64,000 bases of DNA. Origin: Lachnospiraceae bacterium UBA7589. Lineage in GTDB: Bacteria; Bacillota; Clostridia; Lachnospirales; Lachnospiraceae. The notes beneath the pieces are model-generated. The model saw nothing but the letters and a program-made list of their open reading frames with translations. It was not told where the DNA came from and did no database searches. Below are positions 46,385-55,246 of this stretch, piece after piece. The first letter of the stretch is position 1. Each line of letters opens with the position of its first letter. Position numbers and translations under genes: made by a program. The stretch spans positions 1 through 64,000 of the forward strand of contig DLKL01000051.1 of assembly GCA_002476495.1 (NCBI GenBank), given 5' to 3'.

Positions 46385-47038
46385 ATGAATATTGCAATTG
46401 ACGGACCTGCGGGGGCAGGTAAAAGTACAATAGCAAAGCTATTGGCAAAAAAATTAGGATATGTATATGTGGATACAGGGGCAATGTATAGAAGTATTGC
46501 ATTGTATTTTATTGAAAATAGTATTGATACAGAGGATGAATGTCAAATAAAAAAAGCCTGTGAGGATATTAAACTGGATATAAAATATAACCGTGATGGA
46601 CAGCAGATTTACCTTAACGGCGAAAATGTGTCAGTGAAGCTCAGACAGGAGCAGGTAGGAAATATGGCATCCAGAGTGGCAACAAAAAAAATTGTCAGGG
46701 AAAGACTTCTTATGTTGCAGAGAAATCTGGCAAGGGAAAATGATGTTGTTATGGATGGAAGGGACATAGGAACTTTTGTTCTTCCTGATGCCCAGATAAA
46801 AATATATCTTACGGCATCGGTGAAGGTCAGGGCAAAAAGGCGTTATGATGAACTTGTTTCAAAAGGTGAAGCACCGGATATAACCATTATAGAGGCAGAT
46901 ATCGAAGCAAGGGATTATCAGGATATGAACAGAGAGATTGCACCATTGAGACAGGCTGAGGATGGAATATATCTGGATTGCTCGGATATGAGCATAGACC
47001 AGGTTGTGGATTATATATATAATCTTACCATTAAGTAA
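46385..47038 (+). CDS. cmk: Cytidylate kinase
   Basis: Cmk phosphorylates CMP and dCMP. The 217-residue protein begins MNIAIDGPAGAGKST (P-loop residues 7-15), with YVDTGAMYRSIA, MDGRDIGTFVLPDA and YLTASVKVRAKRRYDEL, all typical. The strongest Shine-Dalgarno (AGGAGG at 46354) is too far from the ATG; AGGGA near 46369 is the likely ribosome site. The next gene starts 20 bases downstream. Confidence 0.96.
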   Translation: MNIAIDGPAGAGKSTIAKLLAKKLGYVYVDTGAMYRSIALYFIENSIDTEDECQIKKACEDIKLDIKYNRDGQQIYLNGENVSVKLRQEQVGNMASRVATKKIVRERLLMLQRNLARENDVVMDGRDIGTFVLPDAQIKIYLTASVKVRAKRRYDELVSKGEAPDITIIEADIEARDYQDMNREIAPLRQAEDGIYLDCSDMSIDQVVDYIYNLTIK

Positions 47039-47058
47039 ATTATATGAGGTAGTTTATA

Positions 47059-49032
47059 ATGAGAGAAGTAATTCTGGCTAAGACCGCAGGCTTCTGCTTT
47101 GGAGTGAAGAGGGCAATTGATACTGTGTATGAGCATGTCAGCGCTTCGGGTAAAGATGGCTTTTGCGTATATACCTATGGACCGATTATTCATAATGAAG
47201 AGGTAGTTACGGATTTGGCCTCCAGAGGAGTAAGAATAATACATGATAAAAAAGAATTACAGGATATAATAGAAAATAAAAATGATACCGATAAAATAAA
47301 GGTGATAATACGATCTCATGGTGTAGGGAAGGAAATATATGATATTCTCAATAGTGGAGGAGTGGAGATTGTAGATGCCACATGTCCATTTGTAAAAAAA
47401 ATACACAGGATTGTGAGTGACAGCGATAATTCAGATAAGAATATAATTATTGTAGGTGATAAGAATCATCCTGAAGTTCAGGGGATTGTAGGATGGTGTT
47501 TGCATAACCCATATGTGGTTGATTCCGTGGAAAATGCAGTCATGCCTGAAGAAAATCCGGGGAAAGATACAGTTATAGTGGCACAAACTACATTTAATAG
47601 TATAAAGTTTAAAGATTTAGTTGAATTTTTTCGAAAAAAATATTATAATGTTTGTGTTTATGATACCATCTGTAATGCAACGGGGGAGAGACAGAGGGAA
47701 GCAAGGGAGCTGTCGGCCTCTGTTGATGCTATGATAGTGATAGGTGGTAAGAGCAGCTCAAATACACAAAAGCTGTATGAGATAAGCAAAAAAGAATGCA
47801 GAAATACTTACTATATACAGACACTCGTTGACTTGGATTTAACTGTCATTGAATCCGCTAAGAGGGTAGGTATTACAGCTGGGGCATCTACCCCAAACTA
47901 TATTATTAAGGAGGTTCAAGACAGTATGGCAGAATTAAGTTTTGAAGAATTATTAAATCAATCAGAGGAAAAAGGAAACTCAATTAAGCCGGGCAGCATA
48001 GTTGAGGGAAAGGTTATCGGGGTAAAGCCGGATGTGATTTATGTGGACATTCAGTATAAGGCTGATGGTATTATTACCAGAAACGAGTACTCAAATACAC
48101 CTGGTATAGATTTGACAACAGTTGTTAATGTAGGCGATCCTATTACTGTAAAGGTTGTTAAGACAAATGACGGTGAAGGACAGGTTCTTCTTTCCTATAA
48201 GAAGGTTGCTGCCGAGAAGTCTTATGAAAAGCTTGAGGAAGCCTATAATAATGAAACTGTGCTTAAGGCAAAGGTAACCCAGGTACTTGATGGCGGACTC
48301 AGTGTGCTTGTAGACGAATGCAAGGTATTTATCCCTGCCAGCCTTGTGTCAGATACATTTGAGAAGAATCTGGATAAGTTTATGGATCAGGAGATTGAGT
48401 TTGTTATAACAGAATTTAATCCTAAGAAGAGAAGAATCATTGGTAATAGAAAGAAGCTTATTGTTGCAAGAAAGGCTGAAGCAGCCAGAAAGCTTTTTGA
48501 GTCAATTAAAGTTGGTGATGTAGTGGAAGGAACAGTTAAGAATGTAACTCCATTTGGTGCTTTTATTGATTTAGGAGGAGCTGACGGACTTCTTCATATT
48601 TCTGAGATGTCATGGGGAAGGATAGACGATCCTAAGAGTGTACTTAAGGTTGGCGATAAGGTTAAGACCTTCATTAAGGATATCAATGGTGAGAAAATTG
48701 CTCTCAGTTTAAAATTCGAAGATGCCAATCCATGGACTAATGCAGCACAGAAGTATGCAATCGGTAATGAGGTTACAGGAAAGATAGCCAGAATGACTGC
48801 ATTTGGAGCATTCGTTGAGCTTGAGCCGGGAGTAGATGCACTCTTGCATGTTTCCCAGATTTCAACAGAGCATGTTGAAAAGCCTGAGGATGTATTTAAG
48901 ATTGGCCAGGAGATTACTGCACGAGTTGTTGATTTTAAGCCGGAGGAGAAAAAAATCAGCTTAAGCATAAGAGCAATGTTAAAGGACGAGGCTGCTGATA
49001 AAGAAGTGGAAGATACTGCAGAAGAGGAATAA
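47059..49032 (+). CDS. ispH-rpsA: IspH-ribosomal protein S1 fusion
   Basis: This 657-residue fusion joins two unrelated functions. Residues 1-285 are IspH, which makes isopentenyl and dimethylallyl diphosphate in the last step of the MEP pathway. The iron-sulfur cysteines are C13 (TAGFCFGVKRAI), C109 (DATCPFVKKIH) and C205 (DTICNATGERQ). TAGASTPNYII ends the domain. Residues about 310-640 contain four S1 RNA-binding domains, the best two showing VKNVTPFGAFIDLGGADGLLH and ARMTAFGAFVELEPGVDALLH. The frame is continuous. The same fusion is known in other Clostridia. cheR follows after three bases. Confidence 0.94.
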   Translation: MREVILAKTAGFCFGVKRAIDTVYEHVSASGKDGFCVYTYGPIIHNEEVVTDLASRGVRIIHDKKELQDIIENKNDTDKIKVIIRSHGVGKEIYDILNSGGVEIVDATCPFVKKIHRIVSDSDNSDKNIIIVGDKNHPEVQGIVGWCLHNPYVVDSVENAVMPEENPGKDTVIVAQTTFNSIKFKDLVEFFRKKYYNVCVYDTICNATGERQREARELSASVDAMIVIGGKSSSNTQKLYEISKKECRNTYYIQTLVDLDLTVIESAKRVGITAGASTPNYIIKEVQDSMAELSFEELLNQSEEKGNSIKPGSIVEGKVIGVKPDVIYVDIQYKADGIITRNEYSNTPGIDLTTVVNVGDPITVKVVKTNDGEGQVLLSYKKVAAEKSYEKLEEAYNNETVLKAKVTQVLDGGLSVLVDECKVFIPASLVSDTFEKNLDKFMDQEIEFVITEFNPKKRRIIGNRKKLIVARKAEAARKLFESIKVGDVVEGTVKNVTPFGAFIDLGGADGLLHISEMSWGRIDDPKSVLKVGDKVKTFIKDINGEKIALSLKFEDANPWTNAAQKYAIGNEVTGKIARMTAFGAFVELEPGVDALLHVSQISTEHVEKPEDVFKIGQEITARVVDFKPEEKKISLSIRAMLKDEAADKEVEDTAEEE

Positions 49033-49035
49033 TAT

Positions 49036-49830
49036 ATGGCATATGGGTACGAAGAATTCAAAAGGGATGTTTATGGTTTGACAAACATTAATTTGGATAT
49101 GTACAAGGAACGCCAGATGAAAAGAAGAATTGAAGCTCTTATTGACAGAAAGGGCTTTGATGGTTATGAAAGCTTTTATAAGGGTATGAAGCAGGATGAG
49201 ATTCTGCTTCGTACCTTTGTTAGTTATCTTACAATTAATGTTTCTCAATTTTATCGTAATCCCAATCAATGGGAAAACTTTGAAAAAGAAATAATACCAT
49301 ACTTAGTTAAAAATTATGGAGAAAGGTTTAATATCTGGAGTGCGGCCTGCTCAACGGGGGATGAGCCATATACTATTGCAATGATATTGTCAAAGTACAT
49401 TCCTATGAATAAGATTAATATTATTGCTACAGATATAGATGAGGACGTTCTCAATTTTGCCAGGGAAGGGATATATCCTGAAAAAAGTCTTGTTGATTTA
49501 CCGGAAGAATATATCAAAAAGCATTTTGCTCCTGTTGATGAAACCTGTTACAAAATACATGACGATATTAAAAAATGTGTATCCTTCAGGAAACATAATC
49601 TTTTGGAGGATAAATATTTTCAAGGCATGAATCTTATTGTATGCAGGAATGTTGTTATATATTTTACAGATGAAGCTAAGGACGATATATATGTAAAATT
49701 TCATAATTCCCTTGTGGACAAAGGAATTTTGTTTATAGGCAGCACTGAACAGATTTTGCATGCGAGAGAACTGGGATTTAAAACAATGAGGACCTTTTTT
49801 TATCAGAAGGATAATATGGATATTGATTAA
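49036..49830 (+). CDS. cheR: Chemotaxis protein methyltransferase CheR
   Basis: CheR methylates glutamates of chemoreceptors using SAM. The 264-residue protein has the N-terminal helical domain with YLTINVSQFYRNPNQWE, then the SAM-binding fold with IWSAACSTGDEPYTIAM, IIATDIDEDVLNFAREGIY and LIVCRNVVIYF. All are diagnostic. No other chemotaxis gene lies in the window; it follows the IspH-S1 fusion by only three bases and is probably cotranscribed with it. Confidence 0.95.
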   Translation: MAYGYEEFKRDVYGLTNINLDMYKERQMKRRIEALIDRKGFDGYESFYKGMKQDEILLRTFVSYLTINVSQFYRNPNQWENFEKEIIPYLVKNYGERFNIWSAACSTGDEPYTIAMILSKYIPMNKINIIATDIDEDVLNFAREGIYPEKSLVDLPEEYIKKHFAPVDETCYKIHDDIKKCVSFRKHNLLEDKYFQGMNLIVCRNVVIYFTDEAKDDIYVKFHNSLVDKGILFIGSTEQILHARELGFKTMRTFFYQKDNMDID

Positions 49831-49879
49831 ATTACAACCCCCCCTTTGGATTGTCTTGACCTAAAATACAAGTTGTAAT
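49831..49879. repeat. Inverted repeat after cheR
   Basis: ATTACAAC (49831-49838) and GTTGTAAT (49872-49879) face each other, with inner TTGT/ACAA next to the right arm. No T tract follows. It could be an mRNA-end structure. Confidence 0.35.
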
Positions 49880-49913
49880 ATAAAAATTCATAAGACTAAA
49901 ATGAAAATTAACT

Positions 49914-50002
49914 AGAGTCAATCAAATCGCAATCAGTTAAATTAAAGTCAGTTAAATAAAAGCAATTATAGTAAAAGTAATTAAAATAATTAAGTTAAAT
50001 TA
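49914..50002 (+). repeat. Degenerate 15-bp tandem repeats
   Basis: Within the 303-base gap between cheR and rplS, six units of 14-15 bases follow each other: AGAGTCAATCAAAT, CGCAATCAGTTAAAT, TAAAGTCAGTTAAAT, AAAAGCAATTATAGT, AAAAGTAATTAAAAT, AATTAAGTTAAATTA. Consensus is roughly AAAGTCAGTTAAAT. The stretch is very AT-rich and carries no open frame. Confidence 0.5.
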
Positions 50003-50024
50003 AGTAAAAGTAAAATAAAAAAGC

Positions 50025-50053
50025 TTGATTTGTATGGAATATTATGATAAACT
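50025..50053 (+). promoter_or_regulatory. Putative rplS promoter
   Basis: TTGATT (50025-50030), 17 bases and TAAACT (50048-50053). The 80-base leader after it may hold a ribosomal-protein regulatory structure, but I could not fold a convincing one. Confidence 0.4.
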
Positions 50054-50133
50054 GTACGAGTTGTGAAAAGTGGGATGGTCCTCTGTATCAGATAAGATAT
50101 AAGAACGTCTAATATATTTAGGAGGTCACACAG

Positions 50134-50484
50134 ATGAAGGGAAATGAGATAATCAAGAGTATTGAGGATGCTCAGATTAAGGAAGTTGCTGATTTTAATG
50201 TTGGTGATACTATAAAGGTATATGCTAAGATTAAAGAGGGTAACAGAGAAAGAATACAGGCTTTTGAGGGTACTGTTCTTAAGAGACAGGGTGGAAGCTG
50301 TAGGGAGACTTTCACAGTAAGAAAGACATCTAATGGTGTAGGCGTGGAAAAAACATGGCCGCTTCATAGCCCAACTATTGATAAGATTGAAGTTATCAGA
50401 AGAGGTAAAGTTAGGAGAGCTAAGCTTAACTATCTTCGTGACAGAGTTGGTAAGAAGGCTAAGGTTAAGGAGCTTGTTAAATAA
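50134..50484 (+). CDS. rplS: 50S ribosomal protein L19
   Basis: L19 sits at the interface of the two ribosomal subunits. The 116-residue protein shows [52 protein letters not shown] and [29 protein letters not shown] precedes the ATG. It is followed by a terminator, then two signal peptidases flanking rbgA, close to the Bacillus rplS-ylqF-rnhB order. Confidence 0.97.
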   Translation: MKGNEIIKSIEDAQIKEVADFNVGDTIKVYAKIKEGNRERIQAFEGTVLKRQGGSCRETFTVRKTSNGVGVEKTWPLHSPTIDKIEVIRRGKVRRAKLNYLRDRVGKKAKVKELVK

Positions 50485-50510
50485 TTAACACAAACACTGA
50501 AAGTATTAAG

Positions 50511-50541
50511 ATGACTGGAGATATTAGCTCCAGTCATTTTT
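50511..50541 (+). terminator. rplS terminator
   Basis: Stem atgactggag (50511-50520) with ctccagtcat (50528-50537), 7-base loop, then T residues. Confidence 0.88.
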
Positions 50542-50561
50542 AAAATAAAGGATGGCCGTTT

Positions 50562-51167
50562 ATGTCAATGAAAATCTTAAAAAGAATAAACAAAGACAAT
50601 AATACCCGAGAAGAAACCTGCAAGGGGAAGGCTGCGAAGAGGTTAAGGTTTAAGGGAATTCTGAATTGGTTTTTGCTGATTTTCGCTGCTGTTATTGCAG
50701 GATATTCAGTTGTTACCTTTATGTTTCAGACAATTCATGTAACAGGACCTTCAATGAATGATACTCTTGTTGAGGGCCAGGTGGTATTAGTCAATAAAAT
50801 TACCTATAGATTTAGTGATGTTGAGAGGTACGATATTATTGCATTTTCCCAGGTTGAAAGAGATGAATATTATGAAATAAAGCGTGTTATCGGACTTCCG
50901 GGAGAAACAGTTTTAATAAAGGACGGCTTTGTATATATTGACGGCAATAAGCTTGAGGATTTGCCGTTACAGGAAAGAATATTAATTGCAGGAATAGCCG
51001 GTGAGGAAATAAAACTTTCGGATGAGGAATATTTTGTTTTAGGCGATAATGTAAACAACAGTGAGGATTCAAGATATGCAAATATCGGTAATATAAGCAA
51101 ATCAGAAATTTTGGGCAAGGTTACTTATATATTAAGTCCCAATAGTGCAAGAGGAAAAATAAAATAA
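50562..51167 (+). CDS. lepB: Signal peptidase I (first copy)
   Basis: This 201-residue membrane protease removes signal peptides from exported proteins. One N-terminal membrane helix (about residues 33-56) precedes the catalytic Ser64 in GPSMNDT and Lys107 in EIKRVIGLPGE. The substrate-site segment YFVLGDNVNNSEDSR completes the family signature. A basic cytoplasmic leader of about 30 residues precedes the helix. AAAGGAT supports ATG 50562; ATG 50568 is an alternative. A second type I signal peptidase lies one gene downstream. Confidence 0.93.
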   Translation: MSMKILKRINKDNNTREETCKGKAAKRLRFKGILNWFLLIFAAVIAGYSVVTFMFQTIHVTGPSMNDTLVEGQVVLVNKITYRFSDVERYDIIAFSQVERDEYYEIKRVIGLPGETVLIKDGFVYIDGNKLEDLPLQERILIAGIAGEEIKLSDEEYFVLGDNVNNSEDSRYANIGNISKSEILGKVTYILSPNSARGKIK

Positions 51168-51197
51168 TATTTGATAAAAATCGGGATGGTTAAAGAA

Positions 51198-52073
51198 ATG
51201 GAGAATTCACAACAAAATAATGAAAAAAAGAATACTGTAATTAACTGGTATCCTGGGCATATGACAAAAGCCAGACGTATGATGCAGGAGGATATTAAGC
51301 TTATCGACATTGTTGTGGAGCTTTTGGATGCCAGAGCACCTATGAGCAGTAAAAATCCTGATATTGACCAGCTGGCTAAAAATAAATACAGGGTAATACT
51401 TTTAAATAAATGGGATCTTGCAGACCCATTGGCTACGGAGCAATGGGAAAAATATTACAGAGAACAGGGATATTTTGTTGTGTGTCTGGATTCAAGAAAT
51501 AATTCAGGGATGAAGAATATAACCAATATTATCAGGGAAGCCTGTAAGGAAAAAATAGAGAGGGATAGAAAAAGAGGGATAATTAACCGTCCCATAAGAG
51601 CTATGGTGGTAGGAATACCTAATGTTGGAAAATCCACATTCATTAATTCATATGCAAAAAAAGCCTGTGCAAAGGTAGGAAATAAACCGGGAGTTACAAA
51701 GGGAAAACAATGGATACGCCTTAGCCGTGAGGTGGAATTGCTGGATACACCGGGAATTTTGTGGCCTAAGTTTGATAATGCCGCAGTAGGGATGCATCTG
51801 GCATATATAGGTTCGATTAATGATAATATTATAGAAAAGACAGAGCTTGCCGCTAAGTTCATAGAATTTCTACAAAATAGATATTGTAATACTTTGCAGG
51901 AAAGGTATAATATAAATATCAATAAAGATAAATATGAAATACTGAGGGACATAGCTATAGAACGAAGATGTATATCAAAAGGAAATGAACCGGATATTGA
52001 AAAGAGTGCTTCACTTTTGTTTGATGACTTCAGAAGTGGAAAGCTGGGACGAATCAGTATTGAATTTGTATAG
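51198..52073 (+). CDS. rbgA: Ribosome biogenesis GTPase RbgA/YlqF
   Basis: RbgA is a circularly permuted GTPase needed for late 50S assembly. The 291-residue form chosen here has INWYPGHMTKARR, the G4 motif NKWDLAD ahead of the P-loop GIPNVGKST, and G3 LLDTPGILWP, the order expected of permuted GTPases. The frame opens at a TTG (51171), and ATG 51186 is also possible. I chose ATG 51198 because GGATGG is well spaced from it. It lies between two signal peptidase genes. Confidence 0.94.
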   Translation: MENSQQNNEKKNTVINWYPGHMTKARRMMQEDIKLIDIVVELLDARAPMSSKNPDIDQLAKNKYRVILLNKWDLADPLATEQWEKYYREQGYFVVCLDSRNNSGMKNITNIIREACKEKIERDRKRGIINRPIRAMVVGIPNVGKSTFINSYAKKACAKVGNKPGVTKGKQWIRLSREVELLDTPGILWPKFDNAAVGMHLAYIGSINDNIIEKTELAAKFIEFLQNRYCNTLQERYNININKDKYEILRDIAIERRCISKGNEPDIEKSASLLFDDFRSGKLGRISIEFV

Positions 52074-52093
52074 AATATATTAGGAGAATCCTT

Positions 52094-52765
52094 ATGAGTA
52101 AAAAAGAAAAGGAAAATCAGAAGATAATAGAAGAAATTGGTGAAGATGCTGCGAATACAGCAGATAAGGATGCAAAAAAAAATTCAAAAGCAAATAAGAA
52201 AAAGAATAAAGAAAAATCACAAAGACCGGAGGATGTTAATATAGTTAAGGATTTGCTAAGCCTTATTATATATATTGGCATAGTGGTGCTTCTTTGTTAT
52301 TTCATAATTAATTATGTTGGATGCCGTTCAAGAGTAGATGGGTCATCCATGGAGCCAACCTTATCAGATGAGGATAGTCTTTGGGTTGATAAGCTTTCAT
52401 ATACATTTGGGAAACCTGAGCGCTTTGATGTTATTATTTTTGATTATGACGAGGATACAACCTATGTAAAGAGAGTAATCGGGCTTCCGGGTGAAACTGT
52501 GAGAATTGATCAAAATGGAAATATATATATTAATGAAAAATTACTTAAGGAAGATTATGGCAGGGAACAGATTTTGCCATCCAACTTAGGAAGGGCAAGC
52601 CAGCCGGTTGTTCTTGGAGAGGGAGAATACTTTGTTCTTGGAGATAACAGAAACAATAGCTCTGATAGCCGTTGGCCTGATGTAGGCAACGTTAAGGAGG
52701 AGGATATTGTAGGTAAAGTTGTTCTTAGAATATATCCATTTTCCAGCTTTGGAACAATAAAGTAA
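52094..52765 (+). CDS. lepB: Signal peptidase I (second copy)
   Basis: This 223-residue signal peptidase differs from the copy at 50562. A longer Lys/Asn/Glu-rich cytoplasmic N-terminus (about 55 residues) precedes the membrane helix (about 56-77). Catalytic residues are S85 in GSSMEPTL and K126 in TYVKRVIGLPGE, and YFVLGDNRNNSSDSR follows. The distinct N-terminus suggests different partners or turnover. It lies 20 bases after rbgA. Confidence 0.93.
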   Translation: MSKKEKENQKIIEEIGEDAANTADKDAKKNSKANKKKNKEKSQRPEDVNIVKDLLSLIIYIGIVVLLCYFIINYVGCRSRVDGSSMEPTLSDEDSLWVDKLSYTFGKPERFDVIIFDYDEDTTYVKRVIGLPGETVRIDQNGNIYINEKLLKEDYGREQILPSNLGRASQPVVLGEGEYFVLGDNRNNSSDSRWPDVGNVKEEDIVGKVVLRIYPFSSFGTIK

Positions 52766-52770
52766 TGTGT

Positions 52771-52797
52771 AGGGGATGCCATTTACAGGCATCCCCT
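52771..52797 (+). terminator. Hairpin after the second lepB
   Basis: A perfect 10-bp stem (52771-52780 with 52788-52797) and 7-base loop. The following GGTTTGATTT is a weak T tract, so read-through into rnhB is plausible. Confidence 0.65.
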
Positions 52798-52826
52798 GGT
52801 TTGATTTCAGACAGGAGAAAAGCAAT

Positions 52827-53588
52827 ATGACAATTGGTGATATAAAAAATACATATAAGAATATTTCAGGTGAGGAGGAACTCTTAGCTTTTATCAGGGA
52901 ATATAAGGATGATACAAGAAACGGTGTTAAAAACCTGGTTAGTCAGTCACAAAAAAAGCTCGAGCAGCTTTACCGGGAGCAAAAGCGAAGCTATAATATG
53001 CTTTCCTTTGAGAGGAAGTACTATGATATGGGATATAAGCTTATATGTGGTATAGATGAAGTAGGAAGGGGTCCTCTTGCAGGTCCTGTGGTAGCTTGTG
53101 CGGTTATTCTTCCTAAGGATGAAACAATTCTATATCTGAATGATTCAAAGCAGGTATCACAAAGCAGGCGAGAGCAATTATATGATATAATTCTTGATAA
53201 ATGTATTGCCTGTGGCATTGGAGTTGTGTCTGAGAAACGAATTGATGAAATTAATATATTACAGGCGACTTATGAAGCAATGAGAATTGCTATTACCAAT
53301 TTGAAGGTTAAGCCCGATATACTATTAAATGATGCAGTAAAAATTCCATTTGTTGAAATACATCAGGTACCTATTGTAAAGGGTGACACATTGTCCGCAT
53401 CTATTGCAGCAGCCAGCATTGTTGCCAAGGTTACAAGAGACAGAATTATGACTGAGTATGATAAGCTTTATCCGGGATATGATTTTTCAAGTAATATGGG
53501 ATATGGCTCACAAAAGCATATTGAGGGATTAAAAAGACTTGGCTGCTGCGAAATACATAGACAAAGTTTTATTACCAATATTATATAA
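52827..53588 (+). CDS. rnhB: Ribonuclease HII
   Basis: RNase HII cuts RNA in RNA-DNA hybrids, including single ribonucleotides in DNA. The 253-residue protein carries an N-terminal extension of about 70 residues usual in Firmicutes, then GIDEVGRGPLAGPVVAC with the first catalytic Asp-Glu pair, LLNDAVKIPF and SIAAASIVAKVTRDRIM. CAGGAG before ATG 52827 decides the start; the frame extends to 52776 through the hairpin. Confidence 0.96.
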   Translation: MTIGDIKNTYKNISGEEELLAFIREYKDDTRNGVKNLVSQSQKKLEQLYREQKRSYNMLSFERKYYDMGYKLICGIDEVGRGPLAGPVVACAVILPKDETILYLNDSKQVSQSRREQLYDIILDKCIACGIGVVSEKRIDEINILQATYEAMRIAITNLKVKPDILLNDAVKIPFVEIHQVPIVKGDTLSASIAAASIVAKVTRDRIMTEYDKLYPGYDFSSNMGYGSQKHIEGLKRLGCCEIHRQSFITNII

Positions 53589-53600
53589 GGTGGTATATTT

Positions 53601-55238
53601 ATGCACATATCTGATACAGGCTACAATTTTAATACAGGTAACAATATTTTTGTAAATACCGGAGAGGTACCTGGGGATACTGCCGGGATTACCGGTTCAG
53701 GTGATGAGGGAACTTGGATAAAAGATGCTGCTCCGGGACAGCTTTTTGCCGGTCAGATATTGGATATAACAAAGGATCAGGTAAGCATCTTATTGGAAAA
53801 CAATATTAAAATGCAAGCCAGATTAGGTGAAAACGTTAATCTTAATATAGGCGACAGTATTGTATTTCAGGTTAAAGAAAATACAGGTGAAAGTATATTA
53901 ATCAGACCCGTTAATAATTCTTTGGCTAAGGAAATGGACAGCACCGTATACAAGGTGCTGGAGCAAAATAATCTTGCCATGTCTGAAAAAAATTACCATG
54001 CTGTAAAAGCCTTAATGGATAATGGTATGCCTATTGATAAAGGCACTTTGGTAAAAATATTGAATCAGTCTTACAAGTTTCCTGATGCACCTATTAAAAT
54101 GCTTGTGATAATGAACAAATATAATATACCGGTAAATAAGGAAAATATAAGCCAGCTTAAGGATTATATGGAAAATCAACATCAACTGACTAATAATATA
54201 ACAAGACTGGAAAAAGATTTACTTTGTTTTGCCGAAACTGTTATGGCAGACATTGAAAATACCTGCATTGACAAATCTGAAATGAAAAAACAGGTTCTTG
54301 ATTTTAACTTCCGAATTTTAAGTGCAATTTGTGATGAAAATGAATTGGAAAACATTTCTAAGGCCGGGGAAACAATACATAGTAATATAATAAATGAGGA
54401 GACAATTGCACCTTTTGAAAGGCTTGATGTATCAAGGACAGATATCAGGCAGATATTTAATTTTTTACAAAGTGAAGGATTTGGCAAAGAGAATCTTGAA
54501 AAGGTTATAAATAAATCAGATTCTGCTCTAAGGCTTCTAAATAATATTAATTACTTTTTAAGCAATAATAAAGATATTGATATAGATGTAAGTAAGCTGT
54601 TTTCCCTGGATGGATACAAAAGAATATTAAGCCGGGGGATAAGGGATAAATTCTCACTGGAACCACAAAAGATGGAATCTCCTTTGGAGATAAACCATAT
54701 GTACCAAAGCCTTTATGAAAAGGCAGGAAAGATAATGGAAAGCTTTGGACATACAGGAGATTTTGGTGAAAATTTAAAGGATACAGCAAAGGGAGTGCAG
54801 GAAAGACTTGATTTTATTCAAAATCTAAATAGTATGTTTGGATATTCACAGATACCTGTAAAAATGTCATCTTCCGAAGTAAATTCAGAGCTTTTGGTAT
54901 ATATTAATCAGGGAAAAATAAGGAAAGGAAAGGAAGATATAAGTGCCCTTTTACATCTGGATATGGAGCACCTTGGACCTACAGACGTACATGTAAGCCT
55001 TAAGGGTGGTATAGTAAGTACAAGATTTTACGTTGAGGATGAGGAAAGTGCGGTTATACTTACAAAATATATGAATATGCTGGAGCAGGCTGTTAAGGAG
55101 AAGGGATATATACTGTCAAACCAGGTTATTACAAGGCAACCGGAGCAGGAGAAAACCTCTGATAATATAATTATGAATATGTTAGGAACAGATTTGGAAA
55201 AAAGCATCAAGAGATATTCCTTTGATGTTAAAATGTAG
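53601..55238 (+). CDS. YlqG/FliK-like protein
   Basis: This 545-residue protein is not well conserved. The N-terminal third has a beta-rich segment (GQLFAGQILDITKDQVSILL, NLNIGDSIVFQV). The middle is helical and charged. The C-terminal region (about 440-520, LLHLDMEHLGPTDVHVSL, ISTRFYVEDEESA-type) resembles the hook-length-control (FliK C-terminal) fold. Position after rnhB and before a FlhB C-terminal-like gene matches Bacillus ylqG. A role together with the FlhB-like protein is inferred from context only. Confidence 0.65.
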   Translation: MHISDTGYNFNTGNNIFVNTGEVPGDTAGITGSGDEGTWIKDAAPGQLFAGQILDITKDQVSILLENNIKMQARLGENVNLNIGDSIVFQVKENTGESILIRPVNNSLAKEMDSTVYKVLEQNNLAMSEKNYHAVKALMDNGMPIDKGTLVKILNQSYKFPDAPIKMLVIMNKYNIPVNKENISQLKDYMENQHQLTNNITRLEKDLLCFAETVMADIENTCIDKSEMKKQVLDFNFRILSAICDENELENISKAGETIHSNIINEETIAPFERLDVSRTDIRQIFNFLQSEGFGKENLEKVINKSDSALRLLNNINYFLSNNKDIDIDVSKLFSLDGYKRILSRGIRDKFSLEPQKMESPLEINHMYQSLYEKAGKIMESFGHTGDFGENLKDTAKGVQERLDFIQNLNSMFGYSQIPVKMSSSEVNSELLVYINQGKIRKGKEDISALLHLDMEHLGPTDVHVSLKGGIVSTRFYVEDEESAVILTKYMNMLEQAVKEKGYILSNQVITRQPEQEKTSDNIIMNMLGTDLEKSIKRYSFDVKM

Positions 55239-55246
55239 GTGATTGT

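Noticed and set aside
39529..49868. Shared 13-mer TTGACCTAAAATA at 39529-39541 and 49856-49868
   Set aside because: Both lie between genes, but a 13-base match is expected by chance many times in 64 kb of AT-rich DNA.
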